Positions 31,985 to 44,432 of a DNA stretch of 64,000 bases are shown piece by piece. The translations under genes and the position numbers were made by a program. Origin of the DNA: Litoditis marina. Taxonomy: Eukaryota > Nematoda > Chromadorea > Rhabditida > Rhabditidae. How positions within the stretch are numbered: the first letter of the stretch is position 1; each line of letters starts with the position of its first letter. The stretch is taken from contig OZ038434.1 in NCBI GenBank assembly GCA_964036275.1, positions 10,001,060 to 10,065,059 on the forward strand, given 5' to 3'. The notes under the pieces are model-generated. The model searched no databases, was not told the DNA's origin, and saw only the letters and a list, made by a program, of their open reading frames with translations.

Positions 31985-34900
31985 ATGCTCACCCGTGTCG
32001 TATCCCGTATCCAACCAGCCGCCAACACGATGGCTGTCACCAGCACGAGATCCATGTCGTTCGGTTGGTGGTGAATTCTATATGTAACCGGGTTTTTCGG
32101 TAACCTAACCGGTTTTTGGTAACCTATTTTTTGGGTTACCTCAGTGGGTAACCGGTCGGTAACCGAAAATGAAAAACCGGTTACCTGTTTTTCTAACGTA
32201 AAATGTGTTTTTATCGTTAGTTTATTTGGTAACCGGATTTAAGTTTTAGGTTACCTACCGGTTACCTTAAGGTAACCTGAAAAAAAAGGTTACCAAAAAC
32301 CGGTTAGGTTACCAAAAAACCCGGTTACATATAGAATTGGCCTCGGTTGGTTCTTTTTCGGTATAACTTGAATTATTCATTTGAAAGGAAAACTCGTTAA
32401 TTAGACCGAGGCAAAAAAGAAATATGTATTTTGTTAGTGACGATACTTGAACGATTATCACATTTGAACGAGTTACTCTGGTTTCTAGAGTTTCTAGAGA
32501 AAACTTTTGAACCATTTACTCTAATTTCTAGAATTTGAGACACCAATTGATATTTATTTTCTTGGTTGACAGTCTATGTTTAGAGCGCTGAGTACAGCTA
32601 TTTTCTTGCTCAGAAGTACTACATCGCGGAAATTAGCTTAGATCGTTCGATAAGCTTGTTCGAATGAGTTCAAACCAGTACCCATTTCAGATCTTACTGA
32701 CACCCACCGCGAAATTCAGTCGACTGCTCTCAAGTTCGCCAAGGAAGTAATTGCTCCTGTGGCTGCGAAACATGACGAATCCGGAGAGTTCCCGTGGGAG
32801 ATTGTGAAACAGGCTCATTCCTTGGGGCTCATGAATTCCCAGATCCCTGAAAAATACGGTAAGGAAACTCATTTTTAATCATAGGTGCGATACCCCGCAC
32901 AACGGTGTGAGGGACCCTGAACTTTTTTTTCTAAAATGCCCACTGGGACTTTTAACTTTTGGACAAACAGGTGGAATACTAACTAATCTTCGTGGCTACT
33001 AAAAACCCCAGCTCCTTCGTCGCCTACTTTGGACATGTTGCCTTGTTGAAAGGAGACATTTCCAAACGAATGATTCTTCAATCTTGCTGTTGTGTGTACG
33101 GAAATGATAATTAACAGGCGGCCCTGGAATGACATCGCTTGAAACCAACCTGGTTGCGGAAGCCCTTTCTTACGGATGTACCGGAATCCAGCTGGCCATA
33201 ATGGGTCCTTCTCTCGCGACAGCCCCCGTGATTATTGCCGGAAACGAAGAACAGAGGCAAAAATATCTAGGTTTGTGCCTGGTTCATGTACCTGGTTTCT
33301 CCATGCTGTAACCGTGTGGTGTCACTGCTCACTGATGTTAGACGAATACGTGTAGTAGCTTCTCATGTTTCTCCATGATAATTTCTAGCGGCGTCGTATT
33401 TTGTAGTGAATGTTGTTTCAATTCTACTCCATGATTCCACTTAATTTTAGGTATGCTGGCTGCCGAACCAGTTATTGCTTCCTATTGTGTGACGGAACCC
33501 GGAGCAGGTTCAGATGTGAATGGAGTCAAAACGAAGGTTTGATATTCTCATTCAGTCAATTTCATCCAGCCTTCAAAATTTGCACCTACGCCTATGGCTT
33601 TTTTTATGTCGGGATGTTATGTACACAAGTGAGGTGTTAATAGTCTTCAGGAAGGAACACGTTTTTGGGCTGTCAAAGTAAGACCCTCATTTGAGTACAC
33701 TAACTTTGTTTCCTATTATAGGCGGAGAAGAAGGGCGATGAGTACATCATCAATGGAAATAAAGCTTGGATCACTGGAGGTGGACACGCCAAATGGTAAG
33801 TTATTTTGCTGATTGTAAGGGATCGATAAAGATAATAGCTAACAGTTTTCTGTTCAACTCGAACATTTATAAAGTTGGAAGGAAGTTCGTGTTGTTTGAT
33901 CATGAAAAATTTTGACCGACCTTGCGGCCAGAACGACCCCCTCTGAAAAAGTTGTCCGCGTACCAACTTTGGGACTGACACTGATTAAACCTTCTCAGGT
34001 TCTTTGTATTGGCTCGCTCTGACCCTAACCCAAAGACGTCTGCCGGAAAAGCTTTCACCGCTTTCATCGTAGATGGAGACACTCCTGGAATTACCCGCGG
34101 AAAGAAGGTAACAGGGCAATGCTTATCCGTTGTTCATTTATTACTTACCGGCATATTTTCACTATTCAACTATGGTCTCTGACGTGCAGACGTTTTCACA
34201 AGCTCAGTAATCTTAAAGAAGAACGATTATGTGGTCCGATCCCAACGCTTCAGTCATTTAAACTGCAATACATTTCTCAATTGTCGTTTAAAGGACCGTT
34301 GTGTCCTGCTTTGAGCAAGTGGAAATTCGAGTTTAAGACAAAAATGAACCTATATTACCTTTTGAAGTCGGGATTCAAAAAGCTTCTACAATGTGTTCAC
34401 ATAATTTATTTTTAGCGATTTTCCACATATTGTTAACGACTTGCTCTTATAAAGTATACGTTGGTATCATTTATGATATCAAATGCATTAATTTGTAAAT
34501 CTTGTTTTAGGAGAGAAACATGGGACAGCGTTGTGCTGACACCCGAACCATTACCTTTGAAGACGTCCGAGTGCCAGCTTCCAATGTATTGGGAGCTCCC
34601 GGTGCAGGTTTCAAGGTATGTTCTTCTTTATGATTCTATTTTATTCGTCAATTTATTAGTTTTCTCAATCCATCCTATCGATTAGAGAAAAGTTTTTGGC
34701 TGACTGAGGACTATTCTTCCGTTTCTGAGGTTCTTGGTAATTCGCGACAATATCTTTAGAAATGAATAGTTTTCGTCCCATTACAGGTTGCGATGGGGGC
34801 CTTCGATATGACTCGCCCGGGAGTCGCGGCAGGAGCTTTGGGATTATCGTGGAGAGCTTTGGACGAGGCTGCCAAATATGCCTTGGAAAGAAAGACGTTC

Positions 34901-36059
34901 GGAACACAAATTGCTAACGTACGACTTTTTTTCCTGTGTACCAACAGAAATGATTTCGAAAGAAAAAATGTCAAACCTCACACTGAGCACAGTAGATTAC
35001 ATTCTCATCGTCTGGGTATTTGTAGATTTGGTTATGTTGAGTAGATTTGGGTATTTGTTTGGTTATTTCAATGCTTTAATACTTTTGAATCTAACGGTGC
35101 ATCAATTTAATATGTCATTCGACAATACCGTTGTTTTTCTTGTTCATCTATCAACTTCCCGCTGGCGGAAATACATCTTGAAACTATAGTTTATTCTAGC
35201 ATCAAGCTGTACAGTTTATGCTTGCGGATATGGCTATGAACCTCGAACTCGCTCGATTGGTGACCTACAAGGCTGCTCAAGATTCTGACAACAAAGTGAG
35301 TGAATGTATTCCTCATGAACTCGAAAAACATTTGTATATCTTGGCATGGTAGTGTACACAATTTGTAAATAGTTTCTTTCAGTAAGTTTATATCATTTTT
35401 AGTAAGTTCTCGCCTGAAAAGTTTGAACAAATGAATTTACAGGTAGGATCTTCCTATTATGCGTCTATTGCCAAATGCTTCGCAGCAGACACTGCCAACA
35501 TAGCTGCAACCAATGCTGTTCAAGTGAGTTCATTGTCATTAGAAAATAGTTACGGATTAATAGATATTATACTAAACAAGGTTCAGATCAATTTTCAGAT
35601 GATGTTTTTTTCTTGACTCGTAACTATTCCGTAACCTCAGTAATGAATTGTGATAACTTCACTCAGTATCCGCCCTAGATTCAAGTGGCATCCGTTACTA
35701 GGTTATTACATGTTTTTCTCTTTCCTCGAACATATTATCAACATCACTTTTTTCAGATTTTCGGCGGCAATGGATTCAACTGTGAATACCCCGTAGAGAA
35801 GTTGATGCGTGATGCCAAGATTTACCAGATCTATGAAGGAACCAGCCAGGTTCGTGAAATTCATCACTTTAGAAGCTTTCTTATACGAATATTCATCTTT
35901 TTTCGCCAGAATGTTTCTTGACCGCTCAATATATCTAACTGAAATACGACTGTGCTGTGCGCTGAATATAATATGTTATATTTATAGATTCAACGCATGG
36001 TGATCGCTCGTATGCTCCTGGGACAGTTCCAACAAACTGGAACCAGCCGTCCCAACTAA
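31985..36059 (+). CDS. Mitochondrial medium-chain acyl-CoA dehydrogenase, paralogue 2
   Basis: Twelve exons: 31985-32063, 32691-32858, 33118-33270, 33451-33536, 33722-33795, 33999-34107, 34511-34615, 34787-34918, 35200-35295, 35443-35523, 35757-35849, 35988-36059; 415 residues. Same enzyme class as the upstream paralogue. The leader ([20 protein letters not shown]) is a typical mitochondrial presequence; then come [59 protein letters not shown] and IYEGTSQ with the catalytic Glu388. Exons 2, 6, 7, 8 and 11 have the same lengths as in paralogue 1, while exons 3-5 are cut differently, so the duplication is old. A foldback MITE sits across the exon 1 donor (32070-32342): the donor G|GTTGGT lies inside the 9-bp target duplication and is retained. 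Intron 6 has another MITE fragment (about 34214-34305). Confidence 0.93.
32070..32342. mobile_element. Foldback MITE (GGTAACC-rich), copy 3, 273 bp, at a splice donor
   Basis: Starts GGTGAATTCTATATGTAACC and ends GGTTACATATAGAATTGGCC, flanked by a perfect 9-bp duplication TCGGTTGGT (32061-32069 and 32343-32351). Exon 1 of the second MCAD gene ends at 32063, three bases into the left duplication, so the element lies just inside intron 1. Same length (273 bp) as the copy at 7394-7666. Confidence 0.9.
34214..34305. mobile_element. MITE fragment, AAGAAGGACGATTATGTGG family
   Basis: Left end AGAAGAACGATTATGTGG follows TTAA, and the inner inverted pair (AAACTGCAATACATTTCTC) is present, but the right terminus is missing. 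It lies in intron 6 of the second MCAD gene. Confidence 0.55.
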
Positions 36060-36501
36060 GAACGACTGTGATTGTATACGGAGATGTAAATTATTCGTTA
36101 TTTCCATGTATAAAAATTTTAAAATCTGCTAGCATGAGTGAGGGGTGAATAGATATAATTTTTTTTCCTTATGCTTTGTTATTTCTGTTTTCAGTGGTTT
36201 TGAGTTGCTGTATGGTAGAATCTTTGAATTAAACGGAATAACTCAAACGTGGGCATCTGGAGCCTTTCGTCGGATAAACTCGATCCTCGTTGAAAAATTT
36301 ATTAACAGAAATAACGTAGGTTGGTTGAATGCTACTCAGTCAAACCACCCATTAGGAGCAAATGATGGTTGAAGGTGCATGAATAAAAACTCATGAACAT
36401 AACAATTAAACGAAAAACAATGTAAACAACAAAAACAAAAAGAGATTAACAGTAACAATAATACTCGTTAAAAAAAATAAAAAAGTCTACTGACTATTTG
36501 T

Positions 36502-39500
36502 CTAATCGTCGTCATTCTCATCGTCGTTGAGGTATTGAAGAAGATCCTTGGGAACACTTAGATTGGAGACGTTGGACATTTCCGGAGTGTTGTACAGGTT
36601 CCACACAGGATGATCTTTGTGTACCAGATTGGTCTGAAATTGAGTGGTCAATATTAGCATCTATGTTATAGAGCTGATGGGCAGAGGATTGATCCAATCA
36701 ATCTCAGAGAGACAAACAAGAGGAAATCGTCCAAACAGCGGTACACTCATTCAATATCGATAGCAAATTATTATTAAAGAAGGACGATTATGTGGACCAA
36801 TCCGGTGACATCGGTCCTTTAACTGCAATTGAAAAATGTATTGCGGTTTAAAGGACTGAAGCGTTGCGATTGAACCACATAATAGTCCTTCTTAAAGTAA
36901 CGAATTCAACGAGACAGTAATAGGTTGCAATTGAAGAAAGGAAATATCATCAGTAAAATGATACTACCTCGAAAAATTTAGGAATTTTTCATAACTCAAA
37001 ATTATAAACTCGATTAACAGTGACAACCCTAGTAAATATGCTGATGAACTGACAATGTTGACGTTCGTCAGAATGTTGACAATGATGGGACGCGTGGCAC
37101 CGGGAGAAATACGACTAGGTTGGGACAGCTCGAGCTCAGCTGTGCGGAGTGCAATGTCACAGGAAGCACCCTGGAAAATGAATGATAAATACAACAAGGA
37201 GCCAAATCTGAGGTGTTCATTTTTTTCGGAACAGGTGTAATTCAAAAGAATTGTCTAAAAATCTTTCACTTACCCTCATAGTTGCCGTAACAGTATTTGC
37301 CAGAACAACGGCTGCATGGGCAACATGTGATCCACCATAGTCACGGAATGCAGATTCCAGCAGACACAGCTCCAGGTAGTACTAAACACAATTATTTTAT
37401 TTTTTATTTTCTTTGGAGGGCAATTGATTAAATGTAGAATTTCTGTGTTTTCGTACACTCTGGAATCTGTATAACAATATTATCATTCTCGCAATTATTG
37501 CCTAGAAAGATTAAACAGTAAGAGTGTAGAAATGGAGCATTTCTTTTTATATATGATGCTAAACACTCACATTTCTTTTTATATATGATGCTAAACACTC
37601 ACGTTGGCGAGGCATATTTGCTGTCGATCAGAGCGAAGAATTGTGTGGAAGTAGTTGGCATAGATGAACGGAGTGGCAAACGACAAGGAGTAATCGAGCA
37701 AACCGAGAACCTTGAAAATGGTCGAAACATAATTAAAGTATTGTAGAGCAACAAGTTCGATTCGAAAGTATTCGATCAACGTTGAGTTAAACTCTACAAC
37801 TGTAATTTGAAGTGTACCTGCTTTTCGATTGCAGCCAACTGCGATACGCTTTGAGAGCAGGCCATACCAGCACTCACGACTTCCGACAGACGCAGAGATT
37901 GATATTCTTCCAGTTTACTGTAATAGGGATATTACTTGTAGAACTAAAAGAACAGAACAATTCAGCTGGATTTCCCCATTATTAATTGATCCATAGGTGA
38001 ACTGCATTATCTGATTTGGTGACAGATGTTAGTTCTGAGTGAGATGGATCTCAACTTTTTGGTGGTAGCAGTTCATCTGCACAAGAACGCTAAAAAGTGA
38101 TTGAAAGAATAATTTAGCAACTTCACATTGCGTAACGGTTTGTGAATTGTCATATTCCTACTCTAATCACACGACACAACATAAACCTCAATTAATCAAA
38201 TGTTGGATATGAAATACCTAGTGATTACAAGAATGACAGCCGCCATATCCTTAGCAACATCTGCAGACACATGGAAAGAATCCAAACATTTATCCAACAT
38301 GTAGACGGCCAGATGAATTGTCTCCTGGATGAAACAAAAATATGACAGGGGACATACAAATGAATCATTTGAACTGAGTAGATATTGAGCTCCGTCCTCC
38401 GTTATTTTATTGAAAGTTTTTAAAGTATAACATTACAAGACGATAGATCAAATCATATGCAATTTCACCAAATGATCCTACAGTCATTCTCTGATAAATT
38501 ATGAATAGCATATGATATCTACTGGATCACGTGTAAGTAGAGACATGTCAGACAAATAGTTAGCGTTGAACAACTATTCTATCAAAGCTTTGGGTTGCAA
38601 AAACGGGGCTACTGACAAACTAACATTCGTTAGGCATAGTCGACGACTATGATGCATGATCATCAGAACCAGCTCCCGCCGTTTTTGCTCCGTGTAACCC
38701 TTTCTCTGCACCTTCATGAACTCCAGCCCAATGGATCTGGCACGTTCACTGGCACATAGCCCATCGAAGATCGAAAAGTAAAACCGATGAAAAAAAATTG
38801 TGAAAAAAACCCGATCAAACTTCAAATAGAAATGACTAGGCTCTAGGCTGCCTAAGTGCCTTCATTTCATTTTTTTTGAATTGGGATCGGATATCACAAC
38901 CCATACCCCGCTACAGCTAGCAACGACAAGAAACGGAGCTACAACTATGATATTCTTTCAGCAACTAATCCTAATTATCTGATATGAGAGGTCAGATACA
39001 CTTTAACTGTGATAACTATGTTTATCCGATCATGACTTGAAATACAGAGATATAATAAAGCCAACTTATTTGGTCATTCGAGTTTGAGAATGGAAGCAAA
39101 TGTAAACACTGACCGACTGTGCAAACTCTTTGTTGCAGAAAACATTGTCATCGTAGCTCCAAAGAATGTCAAAAACAGGAAATTCTTCTGTGGATCGCTG
39201 GGTCAATTTCCTAGCAGATGTAAACTGAACCGGCTCGGAAGTGATAAGAGCTGGCTTCCACGAAGATTCGACTGAAAACTTGACAAAACTAGTCAAAACA
39301 CAGTGATATCATCTAAAAACCGAACACGACTCCGTCTGAGAGCACAATTGGGCATATATTTCACCATTTTACTCGATCGATTATCGATACAGGTACTTTC
39401 AATTCCTTACAAGTTTCTATACATAATTTTGCGAAAGGTCTGCTATTTTTGAATGAATAACGACTTCATTTTGGCTCAGAGTCAGATAGAACGTTACCTC

Positions 39501-42500
39501 CATTGGTAGTTGCAGAATGCAATCGTGTACGCTTTGCGGGAACCCCACCACTGCCAGAGACCGACTCATGATCATCTGTTTTCCCACGCGACAGCTCACT
39601 CTGCGCAGACTACAAAGAAGATGATAAAATTAAAACAGCCGAGTCGGTCAAATACCATAGTCGTACACCGGACAACTAGGCGAACTAGTCCGACAAATTG
39701 AAAAATGAGCTCCTTTTCTATGGAACCTTGAAGAATTTCAACACGTTTTAAGCAATTATAAAAATATTTCAATCGAAAACTGATTCGTAAAAAGTGGGGG
39801 ACCAGGAAGTGTGTGAGTTTTGTTCGGTTTCACCGTTTTCTGCAAAAAGTGAACAATACGATGTTGTGAATGAGTGTGCAACAAAAAAAGAACAATACAT
39901 TTGTTTGCACTACGGTTCACAGAAAACAGAATATACAAAGTACAACTTGAACGTAAAAGTGCCTAGTGGTTTCCCCTAAGAACGTTGTGAACCGTTGTGC
40001 AAACAAATGTAATGTATGTTCTTTTTTTTGTTGCACACTCATTCACAACATCGTATTGTTCACTTTTTGCAGAAAACGGTGAAACCGAACAAAACTCACA
40101 CACTTCCTGGTCCCCCACTTTTTACGAATTGTTCTTTTTTTGCTAGTTGTACTAGTACAACCACTCCTAGAGTTGACTAGAAAAACGATTTTTGAATAGT
40201 GGTAACTATCAAACATCCCGATATCTGGTTCCAAGTTTTCAAACGATGTGATCCTGGATTTTCAAAATATTTTTTGGAACTGGTTGGAAAACAGCTTTTT
40301 TCCGCTTCGTTTATTGAAATCTGAGTATTGTGAGGAATATGCGTCATTACAGTACAAAGAAAATCTTTTCTCAATTGGCGCGAACGGGCGCGCCAATTGA
40401 GATATGGAACATGTTACTCTTATTGGTAACAAATAACTTGGAATACATGGCCTCGACCAATTAGCACAATTTCCGACTGTTTTTTGGTTCAGAAACCCTA
40501 TTTTCAACTTTGGCGCCAATTGGCGGATAAAGTACCGTTTTGGCGCAGAATGTCGAAGAAATGTTGGTATCCAAGCCGTATTCGTTAACTATCTTCATAG
40601 TTCGGACATCTGTGGAACATTTCGCTCGTTACCCTACTTGCCTGGCGTTGTTGTAATTTGGCGCCACTGGGCGCCAGCGTTTGGCGCCCAATATAAACCA
40701 TGACACCAAATTCTCAGAGAAGGCTGGCATTCACTAATCTAACCTCTGTGCAAAATTTCGGAGCATTTTATCCATGGGAACACATATTTTCCAGCTTCTG
40801 GCGCCTATTGGCGCCCGCGCCAAGCGCCAAACAAAACGTGACATCATCAAACTTTTGGGACCGCGCTAACTTTGGGGTTTACACATGTGTGCCAAATTTC
40901 AGCCGAATCGGTCCAGTAGTTAAAAAAATAATTTTCTATGCGGACATTGGACGAGCGACGAGGGACAACGGAAATTTTCATAACGACACGACAGCATAAC
41001 TTTTTTCAACCTTGACCGATTCTCCTAATTTTTTCACACAACATGTATTTGATAGATATCTAGCTCTCTCTCTTTTTAAATTTCGAAAAAATGTTTTATT
41101 TGAAGACTTTTGTGGTTTGGAAGCCAAAAATGGGTGCGCAATGGCCAAACCAAACACAACTCACACGCAGCGCTTCGCGCTGCGCGCGATTCATCCTTTC
41201 TCCATGAACAACAGACGGATCGTACTGTCAGCTGTCACACTAGTCTAGTGTGTAAAAATCACCTATCGGGGGAAAAAACTTCTTTTGCGGTTGCTGTGGG
41301 GATGTTCAAATTGAATATTCGAAGTTTGAACTGACAGTGTGTCAGTGACACTATCTCACTACTTTCCCCAATCACTATCCACTTCACACCTGATACCCAA
41401 ATTTTCCAGAGAACCAAACCATCAGTTCCAGCTAGCAAATCATATTGCAGAAGCGTATATTTCTTAGATAGCGAAGATGGGAACAAACTCACTTCATAAA
41501 TGGACGAACAATCCGAATCACGGTATGCTTTGTTCGAAATCGGCTGTTTCACTTCTTCGAGGTCGGTTAGATCTTAAATGTTATTTTCAAATTAAGTTCC
41601 ATCGGAACGTAGACGAGATTACAGATTATAATTTGTGAGGACTGTTCACCTGCGTGTAGTTAGGCCGTATACAACAATCAATGGAATTTTCAAAAGGACA
41701 TCAACATCACTGACCTTGTGAATCACGAAAAGCAGGAGGAGGAGGGGCCGCCACGACATTGAGCTTATTTTGCAAGAAAAAGAAAGAGTCTTCCTCTTCC
41801 AATGAATTATTGCCATCACAGCTCTCAGATTTGAGCCAATCTGGAATAAACTGCAAATTGTATCATGATGGGGAGATTTGCATGTGACGTGCAAGGCGTG
41901 CGGCGTCTCACACTCACACATTTCGCCAGCCAACCACAAGCCTACGTGACTGCAGATAGGTTTGCACGAACTGCACGAACATCGCACAACTGAACTTGAA
42001 CCATCTAAACCACCAACAGACCATCTAAATTAGGACATTTTGTGTACCATCACACCAAACCATATACCGTTGAATAATGATTTTTCATTTATCCTATAAC
42101 ATGATTGAAAAAAAGCTAGAGCTAAGAAAGAGCTGTCAGGAGTTCATTTTAGATATAATTGACAGGCAACCGGCAAAATAGGTAAAATAGAATAAACATA
42201 ATATGTCTTATCTTATATACAACTTAGCGTCTTATATACAACTGTGAGTCAGTAAGAAAGCTGCTTTAGTCCGGGAATCCAAAATCCATACAAAAACGAT
42301 TTAACACACCAGTATTGTGTGACAGGTGAATCTGACTATTCTACAAAAACTAACCAGTTTTCCTATACGTAAACATTCATGATTTGGCTTCAAACAAAAA
42401 CAAGCAAACTTCCCCCAAACGGATAGAAAAGCAATTTCAGATAAACCAACCGCGGCCAGAAGAACTCGTGTCGTATGCGTTGGGATATACCACCGAATGT

Positions 42501-44432
42501 CCCTGATCATTCCATACACTATCATTGGGAATCTGGAAACAAATAAATTACAATGACGAGAATAGTGGAAATAAAGGTTTTCTCCAGTCTCAATTAGTTC
42601 CAGCAATATGAATGACCAAAACAATAGACAGCCGTAGCATGAGCATACCTTCGACCTTACTCACAACGGAGAAAAAAAACATGACTGGAAATCGGGAAAC
42701 CTTGGATGTGAATGCATTCTCAATGTAGGTATGAAATGTTCTATACATACACTTTATTTAACAACGAACACATTAAAACACTCAGTACTCACTCGTAGCG
42801 GGCTTCCACGAAACTTAGCTGGAACGATACTCGTGTTTCCGGGCTTTCCAATGAACTGTCTTCCCACCTACAAATAAAACAAAATTGTGCTCAGTAGGAG
42901 GTCGACACTTTGACACTTCAAGTTGGTAAGATTTGAAAATGTCGACTTTTGTGCACGTGCATTTCCATTGACATATGTGATCTTCTGATGAAAACATTAC
43001 AGTTTTTGTGCTTTGTCATTCCAGGAAAATAGAGAAACTGAGTTTTCCAAGAGAAATGTACTTTCGAGAAAAGTGAAAAGCTCTCCACATCCACAATGTC
43101 AAAACTCGGGTGCACCTATATCGGAATTGGTCGGAACCACCGTATTGGCCAAAAAAGAAGCACGGTGAATAATAGATTCCGCGACAACTCGTCCCTGCGC
43201 GTCGCGTGTGCGACAACTCGTCCCTCAACATGCGACGACTCGTTCCCAATGTTTTATTCCAAAACTGGGTTTCCAAGTGAAACTATTTGTTGTCAAGTTT
43301 CATGCTTATTATAGAATACAAATTAACTATGAATATATTCAAAAATTTGGTCCATTCATCATATATTCGAGAGAAAACAAGCCATTTACGATAAATTTGA
43401 TAATTATAGCAAAGTATGGCCTATCTTTGTGATTTCCAATTGTTTTCTATTTCTGAAGTTACATCATACAGTCTCTCCTATGAAGTAGAACCTAGTCACT
43501 ACCTTTATTTATAAGTTATCTAATTTGAGCAACTTTTGGGCTGGGGACCAGTTGTCGCTGCGGCGGGGACGAGTTGTCCGTAAACGGAATAATAATGTCA
43601 GGCAGAGAAGGCAAATTACCAAATGCAACTCACAGTAATGCCGACTGGAGAGAAGTGAGGAGAAAAGCTGGATGTCTCACTGAATCCACTGCTAGATTCC
43701 GTATCTCTGCGAGCACGAATAGCTGTTCTCGTAATAGCTGTAAATAGAAGGAAGTAGACATAAGATATGAAAATTGAATACAACTTCTTAGAGAAAAGAA
43801 GAGCTACATGTTTTTATCTCACCCACTCTTTCTTTAGATGAGACATACAAACACCAGTAAGGTTCGACTAAGCGACAAAAAGTAGTCCGTTTTTAGCTTT
43901 AAACACGTGAAAATCGATGATTTCGCACCAAAATCAGAGAAATTCTACCGTTTTCAGCAAAAATGTAGTCCGTTTTTCGAATTTTCTGACTATTTGGACA
44001 ACTTTACTGGTATATGGAGACATATATAGAATAATTGAAAGAAATAACTCCCTCTGCGTAGGGAGTAGGCATACACCGGTAAGGTCCCACTATTCGACAA
44101 AAAGGAGTCAGTTTTAAGATGTCAATACGTAAAAATTGATCATTCTGCATAGAAGTAGACCTGTTTTTGGCGAAAAAGTAGTCCGTTTTCAGACTTTTTC
44201 TGGCTATTGAGACACCCGCATGGAAGTGGAAAGAGGTAATATTTGATTCAGTTAAAAAATTGATGAACTAACGCTTTGTATCATCTTCGACTGCGTCATG
44301 GCGGGTTTTGTAGGTAGCAGTATTAGGATATGGAGACAGGAAACAGTTATTATTGTCACCGGAATCCGAACTAGATTCTGATAGAGAATCCCAATCCGAT
44401 GCAGACGGTGATGGATGAACTAATTCGTCCAT
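36502..44432 (-). CDS. Cyclin-box protein, cyclin J-like
   Basis: Thirteen minus-strand exons: 44432-44273, 43737-43634, 42867-42793, 42532-42451, 39575-39498, 39271-39118, 38748-38625, 38324-38218, 37917-37818, 37710-37603, 37381-37274, 37170-37054, 36633-36502; 482 residues. The N-terminal 210 residues are acidic and Ser-rich without a recognised domain. Two cyclin folds follow: ETIHLAVYMLDKCLDSF and ITSKLEEYQ in the first, LGLLDYSLSFATPF, YYLELCLLESAFRDYGGSHV and AAVVLAN in the second. Cyclins bind and activate a CDK. The usual MRAILVDW segment is replaced by SIGLEFMKVQRKGY, and the repeat order and spacing recall cyclin J better than cyclins A or B, from memory. The tail ends DDENDDD. The 39118 junction uses a weak CA|GTCGGT donor and is the least certain. 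The 2.9-kb fourth intron holds a GGCGCC-rich transposon. Confidence 0.85.
36778..36892. mobile_element. PIF/Harbinger-like MITE, 115 bp, TAA duplication
   Basis: Termini AGAAGGACGATTATGTGG and CCACATAATAGTCCTTCT are inverted repeats flanked by TAA on both sides (36775-36777, 36893-36895). A 3-bp TWA duplication is typical of PIF/Harbinger elements. It lies in the last intron of the cyclin gene. Confidence 0.75.
37539..37602. repeat. 32-bp tandem duplication at a splice donor
   Basis: Two perfect 32-bp copies (37539-37570, 37571-37602). Each ends ACTCAC, so on the minus strand the cyclin gene has its true GTGAGT donor at 37602-37597 and an identical decoy 32 bp further into the intron. Confidence 0.95.
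39790..41198. mobile_element. GGCGCC-rich transposon, copy in the cyclin intron
   Basis: About 1.4 kb similar, in inverted orientation, to 53716-55160. The left part is itself a foldback: a segment at 39795-39910 containing GTGTGTGAG and CGATGTTGTGAATGAGTGTG reappears inverted at about 40010-40130. The right part contains many GGCGCC palindromes (for example TTGGCGCCACTGGGCGCC) and ends in an ACACAACTCACACGCAGCGC / GCGCTGCGCGCGAT segment. No long open frame. It lies in intron 4 of the cyclin gene. Confidence 0.75.
43176..43590. mobile_element. Foldback element with GACAACTCGTCCC termini
   Basis: The left side has ATTCCGCGACAACTCGTCCC and a second GACAACTCGTCCC; the right side ends GGGGACGAGTTGTCCG...CGGAAT. 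The ends are therefore inverted repeats of about 25 bp with gaps, enclosing an AT-rich, apparently non-coding core. It lies in intron 2 of the cyclin gene. No target duplication was identified. Confidence 0.6.
43850..44215. repeat. Two diverged tandem repeats of about 170 bp
   Basis: Segments starting ACACCAGTAAGGTTCGACTA (about 43851) and ACACCGGTAAGGTCCCACTA (about 44072) align through AAAAAGTAGTCCGTTTT motifs to their ends near 44030 and 44215. They lie in intron 1 of the cyclin gene and look non-coding. Confidence 0.65.
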
